A DNA stretch of 64,000 nucleotides. Origin: Deltaproteobacteria bacterium (lineage in GTDB: Bacteria > Desulfobacterota > Syntrophorhabdia > Syntrophorhabdales > Syntrophorhabdaceae). A program made the position numbers and the translations under genes. Below are positions 22,614 through 31,876 of the stretch, piece after piece. Location of the stretch: contig JAKLET010000003.1 in the NCBI GenBank assembly GCA_022711595.1, forward strand, positions 1 to 64,000, read 5' to 3'. Under the pieces are notes generated by a model. That model saw nothing but the letters and a program-made list of their open reading frames with translations. It did not search any database and had not been told where the DNA came from. Positions within the stretch are counted from its first letter, which is position 1; every line of letters begins with the position of its first letter.

Positions 22614-23315
22614 TTATTCCGCAGCGATGTAGCCCTGCTGGTACTGGGAGGCCAGGCAGTATTCGAGATATTCCCTGACAATTTTTTTCGGTCCGTAGGC
22701 CCCGGAGTGTCCATCGCAGATGATGTCCGCCTCGAGAGAGAAGAGTTTTTGAATGGATTCCAGCCATGCGGCCGGATCGCAGTCAAATTCTGTGAGCAAT
22801 GGGGCCCCTATGTCCTGCGCAAAGAGGGTCCGTTCCCGGTCTTTGTCCAGGTAAAGGGAGATTGATCCCGGCGTATGACCGGGGGTATGCACCCAGTTGA
22901 GATCGTATGTTCCGAACCGAAGCGTTCCCGACCCGCCTTTAAGCCTTTTGTCGACCGGCAGTGGTTTGAAGTCCACACCGAAACAGAACGAGGCAGTGAG
23001 CCGTATATCGCCGCGTTCTACGATCTCGGCATCTTTTTCGTGGATGATGAGTGTCGTACCAAAGCGTGAACGAAAGAGAGGGGCCGCACCGATATGGTCG
23101 GCATGGCAATGGGTCATGATAAGGGTCTTCAGATCGCCGCGGTTGAATCCGGCCTTTTCGATATTGGCTATCGTGCGGTCAAAACCGTATCCGGAGCCGC
23201 AGTCGATGAGCACGGGAGGGCCGAGGTCAACAAGGTAAATGGCGCAATCACGCCCGCTTGTCATATCCGGCCCGCCGACACGCCACAGGATGTCAGTTAT
23301 CTGTTGTGGTCCCAT
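22614..23315 (-). CDS. Metallo-beta-lactamase-fold hydrolase
   Basis: The 233-residue protein has the HxHxDH motif as THCHADHIGA, a second metal histidine in HTPGHTPGS, and a later histidine in CDGHSG. The glyoxalase II-like layout suggests hydrolysis of a thioester or similar ester; the substrate is unknown. A longer open frame runs upstream, but it reads through the hairpin repeat at 23316-23412, so ATG 23315 is preferred although its ribosome-binding site is poor. It lies downstream of the large Rossmann-fold gene on the same strand. Confidence 0.82.
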   Translation of the reverse strand: MGPQQITDILWRVGGPDMTSGRDCAIYLVDLGPPVLIDCGSGYGFDRTIANIEKAGFNRGDLKTLIMTHCHADHIGAAPLFRSRFGTTLIIHEKDAEIVERGDIRLTASFCFGVDFKPLPVDKRLKGGSGTLRFGTYDLNWVHTPGHTPGSISLYLDKDRERTLFAQDIGAPLLTEFDCDPAAWLESIQKLFSLEADIICDGHSGAYGPKKIVREYLEYCLASQYQQGYIAAE

Positions 23316-23318
23316 ATT

Positions 23319-23412
23319 AATGAGTTTCAAAGTTTCAGCCGTTTGAGCAGTTTCATTGTTCAAGAAGAAAAAAAGGAAACCGTTGAAACTCTGGAACGGT
23401 TGAAACTGTTTT
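23319..23412 (-). repeat. Imperfect inverted repeat built of GTTTCAA/TTGAAAC units
   Basis: The gap between the two minus-strand genes holds AGTTTCAAAGTTTCAGCC, CAGTTTCA and, further on, CCGTTGAAAC and CGGTTGAAAC, so one half can pair with the other around an A-rich loop (about 23360-23372). It could act as a processing site or a mild terminator between the Rossmann-fold gene and the hydrolase gene. Confidence 0.55.
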
Positions 23413-25137
23413 TTAAAAGTATACCATCTCTTTCGACTCTGCATAGGCATGGGGCCGGCCGCCGCCGAATTCGTTGATGAAGACCCATGCTGTTATCTCG
23501 CCGGCGTCGATGATCGTTTTGCCTTCCTCTGTCTTTTTCCAGAAGAGCATCCCGCGATTGAACCTGGAGCAGTGTTCTTCAGGATATCTGCAGGCATCCT
23601 CCCTGGCCCTGCGCAGCCTTTCCTGCCACCTCCCCATGTTTGAAGGCCTCAGGTCTATCCACTCCCGCGACGCCCACCTTTCTATGTTTTCTGCGTTAAC
23701 GGTCCATGGTTTTTCTTCCCAGTCCTTGTCTTTGACGGCGCGTTTAGCAAAGAGAAGCCTTTCGCCGTCAGGCAAAAGGACGGGGATTCCCATGGAAATT
23801 GGAATGTTTCGTATTCCGTCTTCGATCTCAAGGAGTTTTTCCAATGAATAGGCAAGACGCAGCGGCGAAACGGAAAGGGCATCTTCAATTGTGCCGTAGC
23901 TTTGTTTGATGAGTTTGCACTCCGTGACGAGCTTCGATATCCTTGGTCCGAGAAAACCATAGGTGATGCTGCTGTCTCCCAGGCGTGTCGCCTCTTCGAT
24001 GGCATCGCGCCGCAGGATACCGGCGCGAAAGGTCGGTTCCATGGCTGCACCGTCAATGGCGGAAATGACGTCTTTTGATGTGTTGATCCCGATGATGTTC
24101 ATGACCGCATGATGCGCGATATCTTCAGGCGTGACGAATTCCATGAGGCCCAGAGAGGTGATGGTCTTAAATTCATCAATTGAGAACACCCCGTTTTCAC
24201 CGGTGTCAATATAGACGCCTTCAAGCTCTCTTTCCTGCAATTCGCACCCGTTCCCCGCAAGGTCGTACGAAAAGATTGACCCTTCTGAGAGCTTGTAGGC
24301 GTCTTCAATGGGGCAGTCATAGAGAGGGTATGTCTTGCCGCCCCTTTTGATCGTTCCCCTTGTGATGTTCTTCCATCCGATCATGGCCGCAGGCTTGATC
24401 TCTTTGATAATGGGCCAGCCCGGTGTTTTGCTCAGTGTGTAAAGGAGCATAGTGTGGGCGCCGGCGGTTGCAGCCTTGGCCATGAGCAGCCTGGACGGGT
24501 TCTCTTCGCCATGGGTGAAAGGGATGTTGAGGCCCATGCCGCCGGTACCTGTCGTTCCGATCTTGAGGTATAAGCGGGTGCCGGCCTGCTTCATTGATTC
24601 GTGGAGGATCTGGACATGCCGGATAAGCGGCGGTATGCTTGTTGTGGAAAGCAATTGATACATCATTGCCCTGCTGCTGTCCGGGCCCTCCTGTTCCTTT
24701 TCGGCACCTATTGTTTGATAGGCGTGGTATATGTTCTGGTATGATAGCGCCGTGGCAGTGTTGATACAGTCAATGATGATCTCCGGGCGGTGCTGTGTGA
24801 TAAGCCTGTAGAGCGTGGATTCCGTCAGTATCGTTTCTGACAGCTCATTCAGATTGTCGTCGACAAGCGTATGCAGGTATTCCTCCGAGGCGACGATATC
24901 GGAAAGCCGCATATCTTTAAGAGGCCATCTTACAAATATGTTTCCCGAGGCCGCCATCAGCTTGCAGTACGAAGGCGTTTCAGCGGAGAGTTCCTTAAGC
25001 GCCGACTGCGTTTCCTGTTCACTAAGCGAGGCGATCACAAGCTCTGCGGGCAGATAGCGAAGGATCTGTCTGCAGATAGCTATGCCCACTTCGCCGTATG
25101 CTCCAAGCACAAGGACATTCTTGCCTTCGATCTCCAC
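23413..25137 (-). CDS. Large NAD(P)-binding Rossmann-fold protein, function unknown
   Basis: The 574-residue protein starts with a dinucleotide-binding motif, VLVLGAYGEVGIAICRQIL (glycines near 12, 15 and 17). The rest resembles an extended short-chain dehydrogenase/epimerase only in its first third. A GTTGTGGMGLNIPFTHGE loop (about 195-212) may bind phosphate or substrate. The C-terminal 150 residues are charged and specific. The start is GTG at 25137 behind GGGGGTGAC. The substrate is unknown; a saccharopine-dehydrogenase-like role is possible but not shown. Confidence 0.75.
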   Translation of the reverse strand: MEIEGKNVLVLGAYGEVGIAICRQILRYLPAELVIASLSEQETQSALKELSAETPSYCKLMAASGNIFVRWPLKDMRLSDIVASEEYLHTLVDDNLNELSETILTESTLYRLITQHRPEIIIDCINTATALSYQNIYHAYQTIGAEKEQEGPDSSRAMMYQLLSTTSIPPLIRHVQILHESMKQAGTRLYLKIGTTGTGGMGLNIPFTHGEENPSRLLMAKAATAGAHTMLLYTLSKTPGWPIIKEIKPAAMIGWKNITRGTIKRGGKTYPLYDCPIEDAYKLSEGSIFSYDLAGNGCELQERELEGVYIDTGENGVFSIDEFKTITSLGLMEFVTPEDIAHHAVMNIIGINTSKDVISAIDGAAMEPTFRAGILRRDAIEEATRLGDSSITYGFLGPRISKLVTECKLIKQSYGTIEDALSVSPLRLAYSLEKLLEIEDGIRNIPISMGIPVLLPDGERLLFAKRAVKDKDWEEKPWTVNAENIERWASREWIDLRPSNMGRWQERLRRAREDACRYPEEHCSRFNRGMLFWKKTEEGKTIIDAGEITAWVFINEFGGGRPHAYAESKEMVYF

Positions 25138-25270
25138 GTGTCACCCCCGTATTGGATATGATGATGTACACCATATATACCACAAGAAACCTGTCGGAAG
25201 GAAAGAGGTTTTTCCTTAAAAACGCTGTTTCGCCGCTTGACTTTTTGTTTTCCCTGTCGCACCATAAGGT

Positions 25271-25786
25271 ATGAAAACACGAAAAGCCCCTGCGGCAGGC
25301 AAACGGCGGCCGTCATGGGACTGTTTCTTTCTTTCCGTGCTTTTGTTCTGCGCTGCACTCTCGAACGTTACTTGCCATGCGCAAGACCATGAACGAAAGA
25401 ATCTGACCGTTGCTTTCCTTGATGGAAACGGCAGGGAGGCCTGCCGTTTTTTGGCAGAACTTTCACTGACGCCAACCCAGCGGGAGCAGGGTCTCATGTT
25501 CAGAACCTACATGCGGCGGAATACAGGGATGCTCTTTGTGGAGGAAAGCGATGTAATGCAGAATTTCTGGATGAAGAATACCTATATTCCTCTCGATATT
25601 GTGTTTATAAATGGCAGTTACGAGGTGGTCCACGTTCATGCCGGTGCCCGTCCGCACGACGAAAAAACGATCAGTTCCCGCTATCCTGCCAGGTATGTCC
25701 TGGAGATCAACGCGGGAGAGGCAAGGGAATGTTCCATTCGAAGGGGTACAAAAGTCCAAATCGGCAGGATATCTCTAAAACCCTGA
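25271..25786 (+). CDS. DUF192-family secreted protein
   Basis: The 171-residue protein has a basic N-terminus and a signal segment (about 17-37). The DUF192 core follows, with LTPTQREQGLMFRTYMRRNTGMLF-type sequence and FWMKNTYIPLDIVFI, ending in YVLEINAGEAR. DUF192 proteins are small secreted beta-barrels of unknown role, widespread in bacteria and archaea. It diverges from the Rossmann-fold gene across 133 bases. Confidence 0.85.
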   Translation: MKTRKAPAAGKRRPSWDCFFLSVLLFCAALSNVTCHAQDHERKNLTVAFLDGNGREACRFLAELSLTPTQREQGLMFRTYMRRNTGMLFVEESDVMQNFWMKNTYIPLDIVFINGSYEVVHVHAGARPHDEKTISSRYPARYVLEINAGEARECSIRRGTKVQIGRISLKP

Positions 25787-26144
25787 CCAAAGAAGTATTT
25801 CACCCCTCTCCACGGTTTTTCCACATGGATTGTGAATATTCTGTTGAAAAGTTGTGGAAATGGTTTCTTAACCTCACGATTCAAGCGGGTTTTATTCCAT
25901 CTGCCTCGCGAACGTGCAATCCGAAAAGCCCAATGGTTATAGCTTCTATTGATAGCGCCAATAACTAATATGCTTTTCAATAATAAATCTTCAGTTGAAA
26001 AAAACACCTGTTATTTTAATGGAATTTACAGCCGCCCTGAAACAGGGCCTTTTATCTGCTTGATATCTCATCGTTATTTCTGCAATGGGGAAGACCATAT
26101 TTCTTGTTTAGCTCCGGATCTTTGAATGGAAAGAACGAAATGTA
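25787..26144. other. Intergenic stretch with DnaA-box-like motifs and AT-rich tract
   Basis: No gene was seen in these 358 bases. Near the left end TTTTCCACA (25817-25825), TGTGAATAT (25831-25839) and TGTGGAAAT (25853-25861) each resemble a DnaA box in direct or reverse orientation. An AT-rich tract lies at about 25955-26035. There is no dnaA, dnaN or other replication gene near, so an origin is not claimed. Confidence 0.3.
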
Positions 26145-26173
26145 TTGACATGCGACCCCTAAGCGGTTAAAAT
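26145..26173 (+). promoter_or_regulatory. Sigma-70 promoter of rpmB
   Basis: TTGACA (26145-26150) and TAAAAT (26168-26173) are spaced by exactly 17 bases, six of six and five of six consensus matches. They lie 57 bases before the rpmB start. This is the best-looking promoter in the window and fits a highly expressed, single-gene ribosomal unit. Confidence 0.75.
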
Positions 26174-26229
26174 CTTTGTCTTTAAAGAGCACCTAGTTAT
26201 AGGGCTGTATGCAGGTCAGGAGGTCACAA

Positions 26230-26421
26230 ATGGCAAGAGTCTGTGAGATGTGCGGAAAGGGAAAACAAGTTGGCCATAACGTCAGTCACGCCAACAATAA
26301 AAGCAAAAGAGAGTGGCTGCCAAACCTGCAGACCGTTCGCATCATAAAGGACGGTGAAAGTCGCAAGGCAAGGCTCTGTACGAAGTGCATAAAAAAAGGC
26401 AACTTTCAGAAAGCAGTGTAG
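26230..26421 (+). CDS. rpmB: 50S ribosomal protein L28
   Basis: The 63-residue L28 starts [22 protein letters not shown] and has a second Cxx[10 protein letters not shown], near the end. It is therefore the zinc-binding, four-cysteine form. L28 sits near the base of the large subunit and is needed for late assembly. ATG 26230 follows CAGGAGG. The gene stands alone with its own promoter; a palindromic repeat follows it. Confidence 0.95.
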   Translation: MARVCEMCGKGKQVGHNVSHANNKSKREWLPNLQTVRIIKDGESRKARLCTKCIKKGNFQKAV

Positions 26422-26425
26422 CGAA

Positions 26426-26584
26426 GACAGGTGATGGGTAATGGGAAAGATATCACCTCAAACCCCTCAATCCGCTTACGTCTGATTATACCCTGTTCCG
26501 TAATAGAATATTTTATTACCTTATAAATAAGGGGATGGGTATTTTTTGTTTTCCCTATCACCCATAACCTATTACCTATTACCA
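26426..26584. repeat. Palindromic repeat with GGTRATG heptamer arms (copy A)
   Basis: The gap between rpmB and convergent rel has a left arm GGTGATGGGTAATGGGAAA (26430-26448) and a right arm (about 26550-26584) whose reverse complement contains GGTTATGGGTGATAGGGAAA. The arms flank about 100 bases. The same heptamer-type arms occur at 57265-57355 and, as one arm only, at 20566-20590. It may serve as a terminator for both convergent genes. Confidence 0.65.
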
Positions 26585-26588
26585 GCCA

Positions 26589-28727
26589 TCAGGTTATATT
26601 TCTCGCCCGCTCCACGGAACGCACACCCTTGATCTTCTGGATAGATTTCATGACCTTCTGCAATTGGGACATATGCTCGATTTCGACCTCGTACATGCCG
26701 GCTGCTGATTTATCTGGATATGTCATTGCCTGAGCGCTGATGATGTTGACCTTGTTTGCCGCTATAACACTGCTGATATCGGAAAGCAGGCCCTTGCGGT
26801 CGCTTCCGGTGACTTTAAGTCTGACCGGGAAAGTGTAGTCCTTGTTGAGCTGCCATGAAACTTCCACCTTGCGTTGATCATCGTAAGTGTGGACATTCGG
26901 ACAGTCCTCGACATGTATGGTGAGCCCCCGTCCGCGCGTGATAAAACCGATTATGCCGTCGCCAGGGATGGGGTTGCAGCATTTCGCATAGCGTATGACA
27001 AGTCCGTCGACCCCTTTGATCTTGATGGCATTGTCGCGCCCTTTCTTGAATGTACTGATTATGGTCTTGATCTTCCCCGGCGGTTTTTCGCTCTCGGGGA
27101 CTATCTTGTTGAGAACCTGAAGAGGAGTATAGAGCCCGTACCCGACACTGGCGAAGAGATCGTCTACTGCTTCGAAGCCAAGGTCTTTTGTTATGGGCTG
27201 GAAATCTCCTCCCTTGAGAAGCTTGGTGAAATTCATGTCGTGTTTGGAGAGTTCCTTTTCGAGAAGGTTCTTGCCGAGTTCTATACTCTTTTCACGTTGT
27301 TCCGTTTTGATCCATTGCCTGATTTTTGTCTTTGCCTTGGATGTGGCCACGAAGCCCAGCCAGTCCTTGCTTGGTTTGTGAGTAGGACTTGTCATGATCT
27401 CAACGGTATCACCGCTTTTTAGCACATACCGCAGCGGAACGAGCCTTCCGTTAACCTTTGAGCCCACACAGCGGTGGCCAAGCTCGGAATGGATGGCATA
27501 AGCGAAATCTATAGGCGTGGCGCCTTTGGGCAGTTCCCGAACATCACCCCTGGGAGTGAAGACGTATACTTCGTCGGGGAAAAGGTCGATCTTGAAGATC
27601 TCCATGAACTCCTTGTTGTCCTTGAGTTCCTGTTGCCATTCGATGATCCTTCTCAGCCAGGCGAAGATCCTGTCTTCTTTAGGGTTGAATACATTGCCTT
27701 CCTTATATTTCCAGTGTGCCGCGATGCCCTCCTCGGCAAGTCTGTGCATTTCTTTTGTCCTGATCTGGACCTCGATCTTTTCTCCGTGAGGCCCTATGAT
27801 CTTCGTGTGGAGAGACTGATACATGTTGGCTTTCGGCAGGGCGATATAATCGTTGAATTTGCCCGGTATGGGCTTGTAGAAGGCATGTATGATGCCCAAC
27901 GCCTCATAGCATTCCTTGATCGTTTCCACGACGACCCTGAAGGCGATGATGTCGTAAATATCATCAATGTTAAGCCCTTCCAGGGTCATTTTCCGATAGA
28001 TGCTGTAAAGATGTTTTGCCCTGCCGAAGATATTGGCATCGAGGTGGAACTGTTCGAGTCTCTGTCTCAAAAGACCTATCACCTCGCTGATGTAAGCCTC
28101 TCGTTCCTTTTTTTTCTGGGCGATATTGTCTGCTATAAGCTTGTATTCAGTTGGCTTGAGGTACTTGAATGCGGCGTCTTCCAGCTCGGCTCGAAGCCAT
28201 TCTATGCCAAGTCTGTGCGCCAGAGGGGCATATATCTCGAAGGTCTCCTTTGCGATCTCGATCTGTTTTTCGGGGGAGAGAAAATTCAGCGTCTGCATGT
28301 TGTGATAGCGGTCGGCCAGTTTTACGAGAATGACCCGGATATCCTTGCTCATGGCGAGGATCATTTTGCGGAAGTTTTCGACCCTCGACTCTTCAGAGGT
28401 TTTCAGCGGGATCTTGCTGATCTTTGTGACCCCGTCGACAAGTTCTGCTATCTCCTTGCCGAAGTATTCCTCGATCTCCTCCATGTTTACATAGGAATCT
28501 TCTATAGTGTCATGGAGCAGGCCCGAAACGATGCTCGGGATATCGAGGTTCATTTTAGTGAGAGTGTGGGCCACCTCTAAGGGGTGTATCAGGTAGGGTT
28601 CTCCCGAAAGCCGTGTCTGGCCCTTGTGAGCTTTGGCGGAAAAGATGTATGCCCTCTGGAGCAGTTCCACGTCAGCTTCAGGATTGTACTTCATAACCTC
28701 GTCAACGATATCGTTAAACCGTACCAT
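26589..28727 (-). CDS. rel: Bifunctional (p)ppGpp synthetase/hydrolase
   Basis: This 712-residue long RSH enzyme has an N-terminal HD hydrolase domain with LLHDTIEDS (about 68-76) and synthetase motifs including RAKHLYSIYRKM (about 240-251) and EVQIRTKEMHRLAEEGIAAHW. A TGS domain (about 385-445) and a C-terminal ACT domain (about 635-710) follow. The intact HD motif and the RxK pattern of the synthetase loop point to a bifunctional Rel/SpoT type. It makes and degrades the stringent-response alarmone on and off the ribosome. Confidence 0.95.
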   Translation of the reverse strand: MVRFNDIVDEVMKYNPEADVELLQRAYIFSAKAHKGQTRLSGEPYLIHPLEVAHTLTKMNLDIPSIVSGLLHDTIEDSYVNMEEIEEYFGKEIAELVDGVTKISKIPLKTSEESRVENFRKMILAMSKDIRVILVKLADRYHNMQTLNFLSPEKQIEIAKETFEIYAPLAHRLGIEWLRAELEDAAFKYLKPTEYKLIADNIAQKKKEREAYISEVIGLLRQRLEQFHLDANIFGRAKHLYSIYRKMTLEGLNIDDIYDIIAFRVVVETIKECYEALGIIHAFYKPIPGKFNDYIALPKANMYQSLHTKIIGPHGEKIEVQIRTKEMHRLAEEGIAAHWKYKEGNVFNPKEDRIFAWLRRIIEWQQELKDNKEFMEIFKIDLFPDEVYVFTPRGDVRELPKGATPIDFAYAIHSELGHRCVGSKVNGRLVPLRYVLKSGDTVEIMTSPTHKPSKDWLGFVATSKAKTKIRQWIKTEQREKSIELGKNLLEKELSKHDMNFTKLLKGGDFQPITKDLGFEAVDDLFASVGYGLYTPLQVLNKIVPESEKPPGKIKTIISTFKKGRDNAIKIKGVDGLVIRYAKCCNPIPGDGIIGFITRGRGLTIHVEDCPNVHTYDDQRKVEVSWQLNKDYTFPVRLKVTGSDRKGLLSDISSVIAANKVNIISAQAMTYPDKSAAGMYEVEIEHMSQLQKVMKSIQKIKGVRSVERARNIT

Positions 28728-28940
28728 ACTTTTTCCGATTCTGATATGCAGCCGGGATCATTCCCATCATGACCGGTGATGAGCATCGAAGCCCGGAAAG
28801 GGGTTTTCGTATATTCTCTTTGTCATCGGCGTGCCGTGCGACTGATTGCATAGTATTCTTGATTTATAATACTCCATGCGGTGTAAAATGACAACCAGTA
28901 AAGAACCGTGCGATATGAAAGGGGTGGCGGGCCGTCAGGA

Positions 28941-29288
28941 TCAAACGACGGGGCGGCTGTCGCTGCCAACCGAAGAGAGGCTGCTGTTCCCCGATATCAT
29001 CCTGCGGCCTTTCCTTCTGTCAAGGATCTCGGCAAGCAGTGGTATGAGTAAGCAACCGCAAGGAAGAAGGAATATGAAGAGTGCCGGCACATAGTAGGAC
29101 AAGTGCTTGAGATGCGCCTTGAGCATCCTTCTTTCTTCTTTTGTCCACGATTGCCTGGTATTTCTCGGTTTCATGAGTAATCCCATAAACCCGTTGATCT
29201 TTTCGGCTTCGTGGAGAAGCAGTTTTTTGTTCTTCGCAACCATTTTAAATATTTCACATTTTATCATATGGAACAGGGAAGGCAACAT
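28941..29288 (-). CDS. Small membrane protein, function unknown
   Basis: The protein is up to 115 residues. A basic, charged N-terminal half (KKLLLHEAEKINGFMG and KPRNTRQSWTKEERRMLKAHL) precedes one hydrophobic hairpin or long span (YYVPALFIFLLPCGCLLIPLLAE cut here into two parts by a Gly-Cys turn), then a basic RRKGRR end. ATG 29288 has AAGGAA about 10 bases upstream; ATG 29243 is an alternative. The layout slightly recalls the LETM1 membrane segment; this is weak. It diverges from recD2. Confidence 0.6.
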   Translation of the reverse strand: MLPSLFHMIKCEIFKMVAKNKKLLLHEAEKINGFMGLLMKPRNTRQSWTKEERRMLKAHLKHLSYYVPALFIFLLPCGCLLIPLLAEILDRRKGRRMISGNSSLSSVGSDSRPVV

Positions 29289-29417
29289 AAATAATCATTC
29301 CTTATGGTTCAAAGGGCGCAGATTGCTTCCGGAAACGCTTGTCCACACAGCGCCGACAGGGCCTCAATGGGGCCATGTTTTACTTTTATTATCGGCTGAA
29401 TTCCGATACTATTAAGC

Positions 29418-31646
29418 ATGCCTGATGTTATAGGGACTCAACTGGAGATCAGGGGCCAGGTGGAGCGTGTGACCTTCTACAATGAAGAGAATCAGTACAC
29501 CGTGGCAAAGATCAAGGTGGAAGGTCGCAGTTCGCTTGTCACCATTGTCGGTACGCTCTACGGTGTTGCACCCGGTGAAGTTCTGAGGTTGAAAGGCGGC
29601 TGGGGGGACCATCCCCGTTATGGGCAGCAGTTCAAGGTGATTTCTTACGAAACGCTTGTGCCTGCCACAGTGAAAGGTATAGAGCGCTATCTCGGCTCCG
29701 GCATGATAAAGGGAATAGGTCCGGTGATGGCCAAAAGGCTTGTGTCCAGGTTCGGCGAAAAGACCCTCGATGTTATTGATGCCGATATGGAAAGGCTTCG
29801 CGAGGTCCAGGGGATCGGTGAAAGACGGGTTGAAATGATTAAAGCGGCATGGGACGAACAGAAAGAGGTCCGTAATGTCATGGTATTTCTCCAGGGCAAC
29901 GGCGTGAGCCCCGCTTATGCGGTGAAGATATATCGTTTTTACGGGAGCGACGCCGTTCGTGTGGTGAGTGAAAACCCGTATCGTCTTGCCGTTGATATAT
30001 TCGGCATGGGATTCCTTACGGCCGACAGGATAGCCGAAAAACTAGGCATCGGAAAGGAGGCGCCGCTACGGATCGAAACGGGTGTTCTCTACATACTGGG
30101 GCAGCTTGCAGACGAGGGACACCTTTTTTCTCCGTTCAGTCTTCTCGTTGATAAGTGCAGTGAGGTTCTCGAGGTGCCGAAAGAGACCATACCCGGCGCA
30201 ATAGAACGCCTTTTGGCACAAAAAAAGGTTGTTCTTGATGATTCTCAGACGCTTTCTGGAAACACAAAAATATACGGCAGCGCAATGGTCTATCTCGCTT
30301 CACTTTATATTTCGGAGACCGGGATATCGGATATGATCAAAAGGCTCGTGCTCTTTCCCAAACAGATGCGTCTTCTCAATACCGATGAGGCCCTTCAATG
30401 GGTTCAGGAAAACCTCGGCATTGTTTTTTCTCCAAGACAGTTAAAAGCAGTGCGCTCTTCGATCGAGGAAAAAATGCTTGTCATCACCGGTGGTCCGGGA
30501 ACGGGCAAGACGACGATCATAAACGGTATTATCAGGATCGCCCGCAAGATGGGGCAGAAAGCATTGCTTGCGGCTCCCACCGGAAGGGCTGCGAAAAGGA
30601 TGACGGAGGCCACCGGCTTTGAGGCGAGAACGATACACCGCCTGCTCGAATACTCCCCCCGGCAGGGGTCGTCGGAGGCCGGATTCAAACGCAGCGAATC
30701 AAATCCTCTCGATGCCGATCTTATTGTCATCGATGAGGTTTCCATGGTGGACGTGCCGCTTATGTACCACCTTCTGAAGGCTGTGCCCGAAAAAGCGACA
30801 CTTGTTCTTGTAGGCGATGTTGACCAGCTGCCGTCCGTCGGTCCGGGAAGCGCCCTGAAGGATATTATCACATCAGGGTGCGTTGCGGTTGCGCGGCTCA
30901 ACGAGATTTTCCGGCAATCAGAAAGAAGCATGATCATTGTCAACGCCCACAGGATCAACAACGGCGAAATGCCAGTCTTGGAAAGACCCGCCGAAGGCCC
31001 GAAGGATTTCTTTTTCGTTGATATCGAAGAACCCGGGGAGGTCCTTCAATGTATTGTGGGTCTGTGCAAGGACATCATACCTTCCAGGTTCGGCCTTCAT
31101 CCCCTGAACGATATTCAGGTCCTGTCCCCCATGCACCGGGGCGGCGCGGGCGTGACCAGCATCAACGAGGAACTCCAAAAGGTTCTAAACAGCTCTGCAG
31201 ATGAGATCTCCCGGGGCGGCCGGACATTCAAGACCGGAGACAAGGTGCTTCAGACAAGGAACAATTACGACAAGGATGTTTACAACGGGGATATCGGGAG
31301 GATTGCCGGCATCGACAGGGAAGACCAGGACGTTCACGTAGACTTTGACGGGAAAATGGTATCCTATGATTTCAGCGAGCTTGACGAGATCATGCTTGCC
31401 TATGCCATATCGGTCCATAAATCACAGGGGAGCGAGTACCCGGCGGTTGTTATACCTGTCTTGACCCAGCATTATCTCCTCCTGCAGAGGAATCTTATTT
31501 ATACGGCGGTCACCAGGGGGAAAAGACTGGTCTATCTGGTCGGTACGAAGAAGGCCCTGTCCATAGCCATTCGCAACAACAAGACACGTGAACGCTATTC
31601 CATGCTTGCAAAGCGGCTTAAAGAAGCGATGCGGACAAATAAATAA
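29418..31646 (+). CDS. recD2: RecD2-type ATP-dependent 5'-3' DNA helicase
   Basis: This 742-residue SF1B helicase has an N-terminal OB-like region, then helix-hairpin-helix repeats (about 90-150, with SGMIKGIGPVMAKRLV). Walker A is GGPGTGKTT (about 358-366), Walker B VIDEVS (about 437), and motif VI is AYAISVHKSQGSEY (about 661). RecD2 acts in replication-fork and recombination repair in bacteria with or without RecBCD. It starts at ATG 29418 and appears to be a single-gene unit. Confidence 0.95.
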   Translation: MPDVIGTQLEIRGQVERVTFYNEENQYTVAKIKVEGRSSLVTIVGTLYGVAPGEVLRLKGGWGDHPRYGQQFKVISYETLVPATVKGIERYLGSGMIKGIGPVMAKRLVSRFGEKTLDVIDADMERLREVQGIGERRVEMIKAAWDEQKEVRNVMVFLQGNGVSPAYAVKIYRFYGSDAVRVVSENPYRLAVDIFGMGFLTADRIAEKLGIGKEAPLRIETGVLYILGQLADEGHLFSPFSLLVDKCSEVLEVPKETIPGAIERLLAQKKVVLDDSQTLSGNTKIYGSAMVYLASLYISETGISDMIKRLVLFPKQMRLLNTDEALQWVQENLGIVFSPRQLKAVRSSIEEKMLVITGGPGTGKTTIINGIIRIARKMGQKALLAAPTGRAAKRMTEATGFEARTIHRLLEYSPRQGSSEAGFKRSESNPLDADLIVIDEVSMVDVPLMYHLLKAVPEKATLVLVGDVDQLPSVGPGSALKDIITSGCVAVARLNEIFRQSERSMIIVNAHRINNGEMPVLERPAEGPKDFFFVDIEEPGEVLQCIVGLCKDIIPSRFGLHPLNDIQVLSPMHRGGAGVTSINEELQKVLNSSADEISRGGRTFKTGDKVLQTRNNYDKDVYNGDIGRIAGIDREDQDVHVDFDGKMVSYDFSELDEIMLAYAISVHKSQGSEYPAVVIPVLTQHYLLLQRNLIYTAVTRGKRLVYLVGTKKALSIAIRNNKTRERYSMLAKRLKEAMRTNK

Positions 31647-31876
31647 CCAATGACCAAATTCCAAAAACCTGTGAAATAGCGGAGAAAACAAACCGGAAAC
31701 ACAACCGCAGCGCTCTTTTGTCCCGTTAGGCCAGCATCCTTTTCTGCCATTTTGTGTCCCTGCATTTAACCTCTTGCACATTTTTTCGAAGCATACTATG
31801 ATGTCATTATCACCAGTATCTCAGAAGAATATTATCCGTTGCCGGTCGCTTTTTTAACACAGTGTGGGGAAGGGGG

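Noticed and set aside
22614-23450. N-terminally extended metallo-hydrolase from 23450
   Set aside because: The extra 45 residues translate the inverted repeat and overlap the end of the upstream gene; homologous features begin after ATG 23315.
25787-26144. Replication origin
   Set aside because: DnaA-box-like motifs are few and imperfect and no dnaA, dnaN, gidA or parA gene is near. Kept only as a low-score finding.
28876-29094. 72-residue plus-strand frame overlapping the small membrane protein
   Set aside because: Its sequence is low-information and lacks a ribosome-binding site, while the opposite strand has a clear charged-plus-hydrophobic pattern.
29687-29899. Short minus-strand frames within recD2 and similar frames throughout
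   Set aside because: They overlap well-supported genes completely, have no recognisable domain and no coupling to neighbours.
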